From positions 372,001-436,000 of the forward strand of contig NZ_JABAIJ010000006.1 in NCBI RefSeq assembly GCF_012641435.1: a stretch of DNA of 64,000 nt. The letters are read 5' to 3'. The first letter of the stretch is position 1, and every line of letters begins with the position of its first letter. The position numbers and the translations under genes were made by a program. The notes beneath the pieces were generated by a model, which saw only the letters and a list, made by a program, of their open reading frames with translations, made no database searches and was not told the DNA's origin. This DNA comes from Rhizobium sp. P38BS-XIX (lineage in GTDB: Bacteria > Pseudomonadota > Alphaproteobacteria > Rhizobiales > Rhizobiaceae). Positions 44,138 to 50,824 of the stretch are shown in pieces.

Positions 44138-45062
44138 TGCGGACGACTGCAAGGACTTGGCGTCTATCGCTAATTACTTGGGGTTCGCTCCGCAGCATAT
44201 CTTCTATTTGGTTGAAGAGCCTGAAAGATGCTACGTCTCTATTGAGATACCGAAAAACTCTGATCCAAGTAAATTACGAAAATTGGACATCCCAATATCG
44301 GAGTTGAAAGGGGTTCAGAGAGCAATTAACAAGAAAATCCTTTCTGAGTTCTCTATTGATGAGTGTGTGCATTCATATATAGCCGCTCGATCAATTCTGA
44401 CGGCCGCCAGAGAATTTTGCCCCGGCCGCGCTGTTCTAAAGGTCGATATTGAAAATTTCTTTCCGTCCATCACCTTCAAGCGAGTTTTAGGTCTCTTTAG
44501 GTCTATGGGCTTTACAGGCCAAGCTTCTTTTATACTTGCTAGATTAACCACGTTTGGTGATCGCTTGGCTCAAAGCGCTCCTACAAGCCCTTCAATATCC
44601 AATCTGATCATGAGAGGCATCGACCTCCGTTTAAAAAAATTGGCCGCTACATGGGAATTAAGTTACCTAAGATATAGCGACGATATGTTCTTCCATAAGG
44701 AGAAGAACTTCAATCATCCGAAGCTTGCCTCTTACATCATGAAAATCATCAAAGATGGCGGCTTTGCGGTTAACGAGGGAAAAACTAGGTATCATCCAAA
44801 AGGGTTGCCGCGAACTACTCTGGGGCTTCTGACACATGGCGAGAAGCCAAAGATACCGGGAAGTCAGCGCCATATTTACCGGTCTATGTTTTTCAAAGCA
44901 TCAAGGAACATCCATTGGGCACACGAAAACAGAGACCGGCTGCGGGGTATTGCTGAGTGGTACAAGTGTGTTTATGGCCGAGATGACACTTATATTCAGT
45001 ACCGAGCGATTCTTAACAATGAAGCCCGTTTAAGAATTCACGCCTCCTATCAGAGCCAGTAG
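44130..45062 (+). CDS. Retron-type reverse transcriptase
   Basis: The 310-residue RT contains the retron RT motif series in order: N-terminal LASIANYLGF, the IPK then GVQRAINKKIL region (61-71), motif A VLKVDIENFFPSI with catalytic Asp106, motif B' QSAPTSPSISNL (148-159), motif C YSDD (182-185), and a GLLTHGEKPKIP thumb region near 232-243. The ATG at 44130 is used; the longer frame to 44088 begins with a TTG inside the msd hairpin. Size fits stand-alone retron RTs; there is no maturase or endonuclease domain. It makes msDNA from the adjacent msr-msd and would pair with the upstream effector. Confidence 0.85.
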   Translation: MGAADDCKDLASIANYLGFAPQHIFYLVEEPERCYVSIEIPKNSDPSKLRKLDIPISELKGVQRAINKKILSEFSIDECVHSYIAARSILTAAREFCPGRAVLKVDIENFFPSITFKRVLGLFRSMGFTGQASFILARLTTFGDRLAQSAPTSPSISNLIMRGIDLRLKKLAATWELSYLRYSDDMFFHKEKNFNHPKLASYIMKIIKDGGFAVNEGKTRYHPKGLPRTTLGLLTHGEKPKIPGSQRHIYRSMFFKASRNIHWAHENRDRLRGIAEWYKCVYGRDDTYIQYRAILNNEARLRIHASYQSQ

Positions 45063-45492
45063 TGAACGGAAATCCAGCTGCGATCTTGTAACATAAAAGG
45101 TCTTTTCTGCGATTAGCATATACCTCGGCGGAATTCTGCCTTCACCCAATTTTCTCGTTCGATCTACTAGCAATAAAAGGCAGCTTTTCAAAACCGCCTG
45201 CAACTTGGCGAACGACCGAAATGAAGGCGCGAAGCCACCCGTCTGCTTGCTACCTCAGATGTCCGCTTCGGGCCGAAGGCGCAAGTTTCGCTGGTTTGCG
45301 AACACAGCAAAGTACAGCAGCGGCGCCCGCTGCGGTCTTGTCTTCATGCCAAACTCACCACCCCTCCCCCACTTTTTGAGAAAAATATTCACAATTGCCC
45401 TTTTATCGCGCAGTTTTCTACGCTTCCGCGATGCAATTTTTCTGCGATGTATGCGACATTGAATGAAACCGCTCCAGAAACGGAAGAAAACG
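45063..45492. other. Right flank of the retron island
   Basis: About 430 nt without a supportable gene. It contains GTCCGCTTCGGGCC at 45261-45274, an inverted near-match to the left-flank motif, then an AT-rich tract that should carry the promoter of the amino-acid ABC operon. Confidence 0.45.
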
Positions 45493-46266
45493 ATGAACTG
45501 GTTGAAGACTGTTGCCGCCGCCGCCCTCGTGCAGGCTGCCTTCCTGCTTCCCGCCCATGCCGGCGACAACCTCAAGGCGATCCAGGCCGCCGGCGTGCTG
45601 AAGGTCGGCACGGAAGGCACCTATGCGCCCTTCACCTACCATGACGCGGACAACAAGCTCACCGGCTTCGATGTCGAGATCGCCGAGGCGATCGCCGCCA
45701 AGCTCGGCGTCAAGGCGCAGTTCCTCGAAGGCAAGTGGGACGGCCTGATCGCCGGCCTCGACGCCAACCGCTACGACACCGTTATCAACGAAGTCGGTAT
45801 CACCGACGCCCGCAAGCAGAAGTACGACTTCTCCGATCCCTATATCGCCTCCAAGGCCGTGCTGATCGTCAAGGACAGCAATACCGACATCAAGGATTTC
45901 GCCGATCTCAAGGGCAAGAAGTCCGCGCAGTCGCTGACCAGCAATTTCGGCAAGCTCGCAACCGAGTCCGGCGCCGAGCTCGTCGGCACCGACGGCTTCG
46001 ACCAGTCGATCCAGCTGGTGCTGACCGGCCGCGCCGACGCCACGATCAACGACAGCCTCTCCTTCCTCGATTTCAAGAAGCACAAGCCCGACGCGCCGGT
46101 GAAGATCGTCGCCCAGCAGGCCAATGCCGATTATTCCGGCGCCATCATCCGCAAGGGTGAACCGGAGCTGCTGGCCGCCATCAACAAGGCGATCGCCGAT
46201 ATCAAGGCCGACGGCACCTATGACAAGATCTCGAAGAAGTACTTCGGACAGGACGTTTCAAAGTAA
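45493..46266 (+). CDS. Polar amino-acid ABC transporter, substrate-binding protein
   Basis: The 257-residue protein has a signal peptide (NWLKTVAAAALVQAAFLLPAHA split, about residues 2-23) and the family 3 solute-binding fold: VLKVGTEGTYAPFTYHD, GFDVEIAEAIAAKLG, WDGLIAGLDANRYD and the hinge Asp region DGFDQSIQLVLTGRADATIND. The ATG at 45493 has GGAAG upstream; the frame opens at 45463. It resembles cystine/polar amino-acid binding proteins; the ligand is not certain. A hairpin downstream separates it from the permease and may boost its relative expression. Confidence 0.9.
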   Translation: MNWLKTVAAAALVQAAFLLPAHAGDNLKAIQAAGVLKVGTEGTYAPFTYHDADNKLTGFDVEIAEAIAAKLGVKAQFLEGKWDGLIAGLDANRYDTVINEVGITDARKQKYDFSDPYIASKAVLIVKDSNTDIKDFADLKGKKSAQSLTSNFGKLATESGAELVGTDGFDQSIQLVLTGRADATINDSLSFLDFKKHKPDAPVKIVAQQANADYSGAIIRKGEPELLAAINKAIADIKADGTYDKISKKYFGQDVSK

Positions 46267-46301
46267 GTAGGCATAGGCAGCGACATAAAACTGTGAAAAA
46301 G

Positions 46302-46329
46302 ATGCGTCCGGGGTCATCTCCGGACGCAT
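46302..46329 (+). terminator. Intercistronic hairpin after the binding-protein gene
   Basis: A perfect 10-bp stem (46302-46311 with 46320-46329, 8-nt loop) lies between the binding protein and the permease. With only a short following T-run it is probably a partial terminator or mRNA stabiliser, as is common after binding-protein genes. Confidence 0.55.
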
Positions 46330-46354
46330 TCTCTTATCGAAAGGGCGCTTCTGC

Positions 46355-47035
46355 GTGGAGCACTGGTTGCAATTGATGTGGGAGTCTCTGGGCACGCTGC
46401 TTTGGGCGGGGCTCGTCTTCACCATCCCGCTCACCTTGATTACCTTCGTCCTCGGCCTCCTGCTCGGCCTGCTCACCGCCGTCGTCAGGCTGTTCGGTCC
46501 GCCGCCGCTGGTAGCCGTCGCGCGCTTTTACGTCTGGGTCATTCGTGGCACGCCGCTCCTGGTGCAGCTCTTCGTTATCTTCTACGGCCTGCCGAGCCTC
46601 GGCATCCTGCTCGACGCCTTTCCGGCCGCCATCATCGGCTTCACGCTGAGCGTCGGCGCTTACACGTCCGAAATTATCCGCGCCGTCATTTCCTCCGTGC
46701 CGAAGGGCCAGTGGGAGGCCGCCTATTCCATCGGCATGACCTGGCGCCAGGCCATGAGCCGCACCATCCTGCCGCAGGCCGCCCGCGTCGCCGTGCCGCC
46801 GCTGTCCAACACCTTCATCTCGCTGGTGAAGGATACTTCGCTTGCTGCCGCCATCACCGTGCCGGAGCTGTTCCAGGCAGCACAGCGCATCGTCGCGACC
46901 ACCTATGAGCCGTTGATCCTCTATATCGAGGCCGCCATCATCTATCTGGTGCTCAGTACTTTCCTGTCGACGCTGCAGGGCCACCTCGAACGCCGTTTCG
47001 CCCGCTCCGGCGGCACGCTGGAGGCACAGTCATGA
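46355..47035 (+). CDS. Polar amino-acid ABC transporter, permease
   Basis: The 226-residue inner-membrane permease is of the HisMQ type, with about five TM helices. The EAA loop reads GQWEAAYSIGMTWRQAMSRTILPQA (split, about residues 128-152), and FYVWVIRGTPLLVQLF is the family's conserved N-terminal stretch. The start is a GTG. A single permease gene implies a homodimer. The stop overlaps the ATP-binding gene by 4 nt. Confidence 0.92.
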   Translation: MEHWLQLMWESLGTLLWAGLVFTIPLTLITFVLGLLLGLLTAVVRLFGPPPLVAVARFYVWVIRGTPLLVQLFVIFYGLPSLGILLDAFPAAIIGFTLSVGAYTSEIIRAVISSVPKGQWEAAYSIGMTWRQAMSRTILPQAARVAVPPLSNTFISLVKDTSLAAAITVPELFQAAQRIVATTYEPLILYIEAAIIYLVLSTFLSTLQGHLERRFARSGGTLEAQS

Positions 47036-47793
47036 TCGAGCTCTCGCATATCGAAAAGCATTTCGGCGATAATGTCATCCTGAAGGACATCAGCCTCACC
47101 ATTCCCGAGGGCACGGTGACGGCGCTTGTCGGCCCCTCGGGCGGCGGCAAGAGCACGCTGCTGCGCTGCATCAACCTGCTGGAGATCCCGACCGCGGGAA
47201 CGATCCGCATCGGCGAGGAAACGGCGACTTTCCAGCCGGGCAAGAAGCCGGCATGGCAGGAGATCCAAAAGATCCGCCGGCAGACCGGCATGGTCTTCCA
47301 GAATTTCCAGCTCTTTCCACATCAGACCGCTATTCAGAACGTCATGGAGGGCCTAACGACCGTGTTGCGCTGGCCGGCCGAGAAGGCACGCGCCCGCGCC
47401 GTCGAGCTTTTGACCAAAGTCGGCATGGCGCACAAGATCGATGCGTGGCCCTCGACCCTGTCGGGAGGCCAGCAGCAACGCGTTGCCATCGCCCGGGCGC
47501 TTGCACCTTCGCCGCGCGTTCTGCTTTGTGACGAGCCGACTTCGGCGCTCGATCCGGAACTCGCCGCCGAAGTCGTCGACGTGCTTGGCAAGCTCGCCAA
47601 CGAAGGCACGACCATGGTCATGGCGACGCACGACCTGCGCCTTGCCTCGAAGATCGCCAACAACGTCGTCTTCCTCGAGGCTGGCAACATCGTCGAGACC
47701 GGATCTTCCCGCAACGTCTTCAGCGCGCCGACCCAGGAGCGCACCAAGCGCTTCATTTCGACGCTGAATGCCGGTCACAGCTACGACATCTGA
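47032..47793 (+). CDS. Polar amino-acid ABC transporter, ATP-binding protein
   Basis: The 253-residue GlnQ/HisP-type ATPase has Walker A GPSGGGKST (about residues 34-42), Q-loop GMVFQNFQLFPH, signature LSGGQQQRVAIARAL, Walker B LLCDEPTSALDPEL and switch His in MATHDLRLA. LLRCINLLE after Walker A is typical of this family. It starts in the permease stop (ATGA) and completes a three-gene importer with the binding protein. No terminator is obvious before the attenuator region at 47.9 kb. Confidence 0.93.
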   Translation: MIELSHIEKHFGDNVILKDISLTIPEGTVTALVGPSGGGKSTLLRCINLLEIPTAGTIRIGEETATFQPGKKPAWQEIQKIRRQTGMVFQNFQLFPHQTAIQNVMEGLTTVLRWPAEKARARAVELLTKVGMAHKIDAWPSTLSGGQQQRVAIARALAPSPRVLLCDEPTSALDPELAAEVVDVLGKLANEGTTMVMATHDLRLASKIANNVVFLEAGNIVETGSSRNVFSAPTQERTKRFISTLNAGHSYDI

Positions 47794-47905
47794 CGCATGT
47801 CGCATAAAGCGTCGGAAGCGAAGCCTGGAGATCGCGACGCGTTTCTAGCCGATTGACCGTAAAAATGCGGGCAGGCGGCTCTGCTGCATGCCGATAAAAC
47901 GCGCA

Positions 47906-47938
47906 TTGACCGAACGCAACTTTCCAACTAGCTCTAAT
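47906..47938 (+). promoter_or_regulatory. Candidate promoter for the leader ORF and exporter
   Basis: TTGACC at 47906-47911 is followed by an AT-richer patch ending in TAGCTCTAAT (47929-47938). Spacing to the best -10 hexamer is imperfect. The predicted transcription start would fall at or a few nt from the ATG at 47942, which would make the leader ORF leaderless. Confidence 0.35.
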
Positions 47939-47941
47939 GGC

Positions 47942-47998
47942 ATGAACACGGCACTCGTTCTCGTAGTGGTAGGAAGGCGCATGGGCAGGATGGTGTAA
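47942..47998 (+). CDS. Putative 18-aa leader peptide (Val/Leu-rich)
   Basis: The ATG opens the frame MNTALVLVVVGRRMGRMV and ends with TAA at 47996-47998. Residues 5-10 are a Leu/Val run, and the ORF overlaps the first of two nested hairpins that precede an intrinsic terminator. This is the architecture of an amino-acid or antibiotic-responsive attenuator leader. There is no Shine-Dalgarno sequence, consistent with a leaderless transcript, as in rhizobial trpL. It is too short for homology evidence, so the call rests on composition and context. Confidence 0.5.
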   Translation: MNTALVLVVVGRRMGRMV

Positions 47999-48056
47999 CC
48001 ATCCGGCGAAAGCACCCATGCGCGGTAAGCAGGCTCCTGACGGGGCCTTTTTTATT
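47977..48056 (+). promoter_or_regulatory. Attenuator: nested hairpins and intrinsic terminator
   Basis: An outer 9-bp stem (47977-47985 with 48015-48023) encloses a perfect 7-bp hairpin (47988-47994 with 47998-48004, 3-nt loop). A separate terminator stem follows (48031-48037 with 48042-48048, one G-U pair, 4-nt loop) and then a run of six T's. The terminator ends about 70 nt before the MFS exporter start. It could alternatively end a free-standing small RNA or the upstream ABC operon. Confidence 0.6.
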
Positions 48057-48123
48057 GCCCGGAATCCGGGCCTAGCCTCGTCAGGTCTTCCTCGATCTTC
48101 CCCACCCAACGACGGACAAGGCC

Positions 48124-49368
48124 ATGACGCGCACCAATAGCTGCATCGACCATTCAGCCACACAGGCAACGAACAATACGATCAAAGAAAGAGCCGCCAC
48201 ACCGCCGCGGCTGACGACCCTCATCCTGCTCTCGGCATTGGCCGTGCTGCCCGTGAATATGATCCTGCCATCCCTGCCGAAGATATCGGCGGCGTTCCAT
48301 GCCGATTTCGCCTTGGTCAATCTCTCGGTCGCCGGCTTTTCCGTCGTCACCGCATTCCTGGAAGCTATCGGCGGCGCGATATCGGATCGGTTCGGCCGCA
48401 GGCCTGTGGTGCTGACGGCGCTCGGCATCTTCATCGTCGCATCGATCGGCTGCGTTTTTGCGCCCGATATCGGCACCTTTCTCGTCTTCCGTTCGATGCA
48501 GGCGTGTATCGGGCCGTGCTATTCGGTCGCTCTCGTCATCATCAAGGAAAATGCCAGTGAGCGCGAGGCGGCCAGCAAGTTCGGCTATCTCGCCATGGGA
48601 TGGGCGCTCGCCCCCATGGTCGGACCGTTGTTCGGTGGCTCCCTGGATGAGGTCTTCGGCTGGCAGGCAAGCTTCGTCGTCCTTGCCGGTCTCGGCGTTG
48701 CCGCTTTTCTCCTCTCCATGCGCGAGCTCAGAGGATCGAAAGCGCCACCCTTCGAAGGGCGGAGGAACTATCTTTCCGCCTATGGGCTGCTGCTTTGCTC
48801 GGCGCGGTTCTGGGCGTACACGCTCTGCATGGCCTGCTCTATGGGCGTTCTCTATGTCTTCCTCGGCGGAGCGCCGCTTACGATAGGCGATGCGCTCGGC
48901 GGCTCCAGCGCCCTTCTCGGCTTTTACATGGGCTTGGTTCCCGCCGGCTTCATTCTCGGCAGCTTTCTGGCGGGGCGCTATGGAGCAAGAGTCCCGCTTG
49001 GCACGATCCTCGTCGTTGCCCGACTGCTTACCTGCATCGGTCTCGCAATCGGCTTTGCTTTGTCATTGTCGGGAACGACCCAGGTTTTGGCGCTGTTCGG
49101 CCCCTGCATCTTCATCGGCATCGGCAATGGCCTGACCATGCCAGCGGCCAATAGCGGCGCGATGTCGGTGAGATCCGATCTTGTCGGCACGGCCGCGGGT
49201 CTCGCCGCAGCACTTCGAATTGCCGGTGGCGCAGTCATCGGCTCTATCGGCGGGATATTTCTGGCGCAATCGGCGACGATCCACACGCTCTTCGCCTTGA
49301 TGCTCGTCTCCGCATTACTTGCGCTCATGACCGCGGTGTGGGCGGCCATGATCGAGAAGCGGACCTAG
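48124..49368 (+). CDS. MFS drug exporter, DHA1 (Bcr/CflA-like)
   Basis: The 414-residue protein has 12 TM helices. The N-terminal opening LLSALAVLPVNMILPSLPKIS and motif A GAISDRFGRRPVVL (about residues 84-97) match the Bcr/CflA group, which includes chloramphenicol and florfenicol exporters. RSMQACIGPCYSVA corresponds to TM4. It lies downstream of the putative leader-peptide attenuator, which could control it. The next gene is convergent. The substrate is not deducible. Confidence 0.88.
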   Translation: MTRTNSCIDHSATQATNNTIKERAATPPRLTTLILLSALAVLPVNMILPSLPKISAAFHADFALVNLSVAGFSVVTAFLEAIGGAISDRFGRRPVVLTALGIFIVASIGCVFAPDIGTFLVFRSMQACIGPCYSVALVIIKENASEREAASKFGYLAMGWALAPMVGPLFGGSLDEVFGWQASFVVLAGLGVAAFLLSMRELRGSKAPPFEGRRNYLSAYGLLLCSARFWAYTLCMACSMGVLYVFLGGAPLTIGDALGGSSALLGFYMGLVPAGFILGSFLAGRYGARVPLGTILVVARLLTCIGLAIGFALSLSGTTQVLALFGPCIFIGIGNGLTMPAANSGAMSVRSDLVGTAAGLAAALRIAGGAVIGSIGGIFLAQSATIHTLFALMLVSALLALMTAVWAAMIEKRT

Positions 49369-49374
49369 TCGGGC

Positions 49375-49824
49375 CTATCCGATGCGCTTGCTCATGTGCA
49401 CGAGGAAACCGTCCTTCAACGGCTCCTCACGGTCGATCGCATAGCCGTATCTGAGATAGAGCTGCACGTTTTCAGCAAAGCGTTTGTTGGTGTAGAGCCT
49501 GAGTTCGCTCAGACCGAGCATGGCCGCGACCTGCTCAGCATGGGCCAGCAGCGTCTTGCCGATGCCCTGTCCCTGATGCCGTGGCGACACCGCGACATTC
49601 TCAATCAGCAGATGATCCTCGCCCGGGACCATCTCGATCAGGGCCACAAGCTCGCCACCCGTCTCCAGCAGATCGATGCGATGCTTGCGCACCGCCTCGG
49701 TATAGTCAGCCATCATCGGCAGCGGCTCACGTCCGATCAAAGGCACCCATTTGCCATAGGCTTCGCGCGTCAATGCTCTGATGGCATCGACATCGGCATC
49801 GCTCGCCGCTCGCAAGGAAATCAC
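49375..49824 (-). CDS. GNAT-family N-acetyltransferase
   Basis: The 149-residue protein has the acetyl-CoA-binding motif A, VSPRHQGQGIGKTLLAHAEQVA (split, with R/Q-x-x-G-x-G/A), motif B ELRLYTNKRFAENVQLYLRYGY, and an N-terminal ISLRAASDADVDAIRALT. The GTG at 49824 has GGAGGAG at good distance; the frame extends to 49878 through an ATG lacking an SD. Substrate unknown. It converges with the MFS gene and lies 100 nt from the MBL gene. Confidence 0.85.
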   Translation of the reverse strand: MISLRAASDADVDAIRALTREAYGKWVPLIGREPLPMMADYTEAVRKHRIDLLETGGELVALIEMVPGEDHLLIENVAVSPRHQGQGIGKTLLAHAEQVAAMLGLSELRLYTNKRFAENVQLYLRYGYAIDREEPLKDGFLVHMSKRIG

Positions 49825-49928
49825 TCCCGTCACTCCTCCACTTCCATAGTTCCTGACGTCAGTTGCGGCATTCCGCACTGTCGTCGTCGACGGCCGTTAC
49901 AAGCTAGACCTCTTGTCGATATCATCGT

Positions 49929-50750
49929 TCACGCAGGCATAATCCGGTAGCCGCCGGAAACCTCCTGCACGCGCCCGAAGCTGGTAATATGGCTGCCGGC
50001 GACGATCCAGCCTTCACGAGCGGCATCCTCCAAAACGGCCTGTCGCGTTCTGACCGCCAATGCCGGGTCGAGATCATAAGCCACGCCGATCTTCGGATCG
50101 CCAGGCTGCAGCGTCCCAAGATGCAAAGCGTCGCCCCAGAGCAGCAGCGACGTGTCATCGCCACGAATGAGATACCCGGTGTGACCGGGCGTGTGTCCCG
50201 GCAGCGGACGCGCCTCGATACCGGGCAGCACCTCGCCTGTCCCGATCGGCCGTAGGCGAGATCCATAAACCCGCAGCAACTGCTCCGTCACCTTGAAACC
50301 ACCGCGTCGTGGTTCCGGCATCGCCTCACGCGCAGCCGCATCGGTGAAATGGGAGAGATCCAGCTCCGGGATGAACACCTCGGCATGCGGAAAATAGGGC
50401 GCTTCGTCGTCGAAAAGGCCAAGGGCGTGATCGCCGTGGGGATGCGTGAGCAGAATGCTCTGGATTTCGCCCGCCGCGATTCCCGCTTCGTGCAACGCCG
50501 ATCGCACATGACCGAGTTTCGAGCCCCAGGAAGAACCTGTCCCCGCATCGACGAGGATCAGACCGGAAGGCCCGCGCAGAAGAAAGCAGTTCACATCAAA
50601 CTGCAGCGTTGGCTTCCCCCACGCTTCGATCGCCCGTCGGCGCGCTGCATCGCCATCGGCGTGAATCAAGATCTCCGCCGAAGCCTGGAAGAGCCCGTCG
50701 AGCAGCAGGGTAATATCGTATGGTCCGATATGTCGGGAACGATCGGTCAT
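49929..50750 (-). CDS. MBL-fold metallohydrolase
   Basis: The 273-residue protein has the metallo-beta-lactamase signature: ILVDAGTG (about residues 64-71), LLTHPHGDHALG (H-x-H-x-D-H, about 99-110), a downstream GHTPGHTGY His and a LLWGDALHLG Asp, giving a complete dinuclear metal site. It lacks a class B lactamase context and is probably a lactonase or general hydrolase of the glyoxalase II-like group. AHL-lactonase activity is possible, but residues specific to AiiA cannot be assigned by eye. Confidence 0.87.
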   Translation of the reverse strand: MTDRSRHIGPYDITLLLDGLFQASAEILIHADGDAARRRAIEAWGKPTLQFDVNCFLLRGPSGLILVDAGTGSSWGSKLGHVRSALHEAGIAAGEIQSILLTHPHGDHALGLFDDEAPYFPHAEVFIPELDLSHFTDAAAREAMPEPRRGGFKVTEQLLRVYGSRLRPIGTGEVLPGIEARPLPGHTPGHTGYLIRGDDTSLLLWGDALHLGTLQPGDPKIGVAYDLDPALAVRTRQAVLEDAAREGWIVAGSHITSFGRVQEVSGGYRIMPA

Positions 50751-50778
50751 GGAACGCGTCCGCTTGAAAAGCTGAATA

Positions 50779-50807
50779 AAAAGGGCCGGATTAAAGCCGG
50801 CCCTTTT
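50779..50807. terminator. Terminator at the 3' end of pyc
   Basis: An 11-bp perfect stem (50779-50789 with 50797-50807) with A and T runs on either side lies between the end of pyc (minus strand) and the start of the MBL gene. Confidence 0.8.
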
Positions 50808-50824
50808 CGTATCTCTATGGACGT

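Noticed and set aside
44088..45062. Longer RT frame from the TTG at 44088, and group II intron or DGR as alternative RT classes
   Set aside because: The TTG lies inside the msd hairpin and lacks an SD; the RT has no maturase/X or endonuclease domain, there are no intron domain V/VI motifs or template-repeat pairs, and an msr-msd and NDT-like effector are present.
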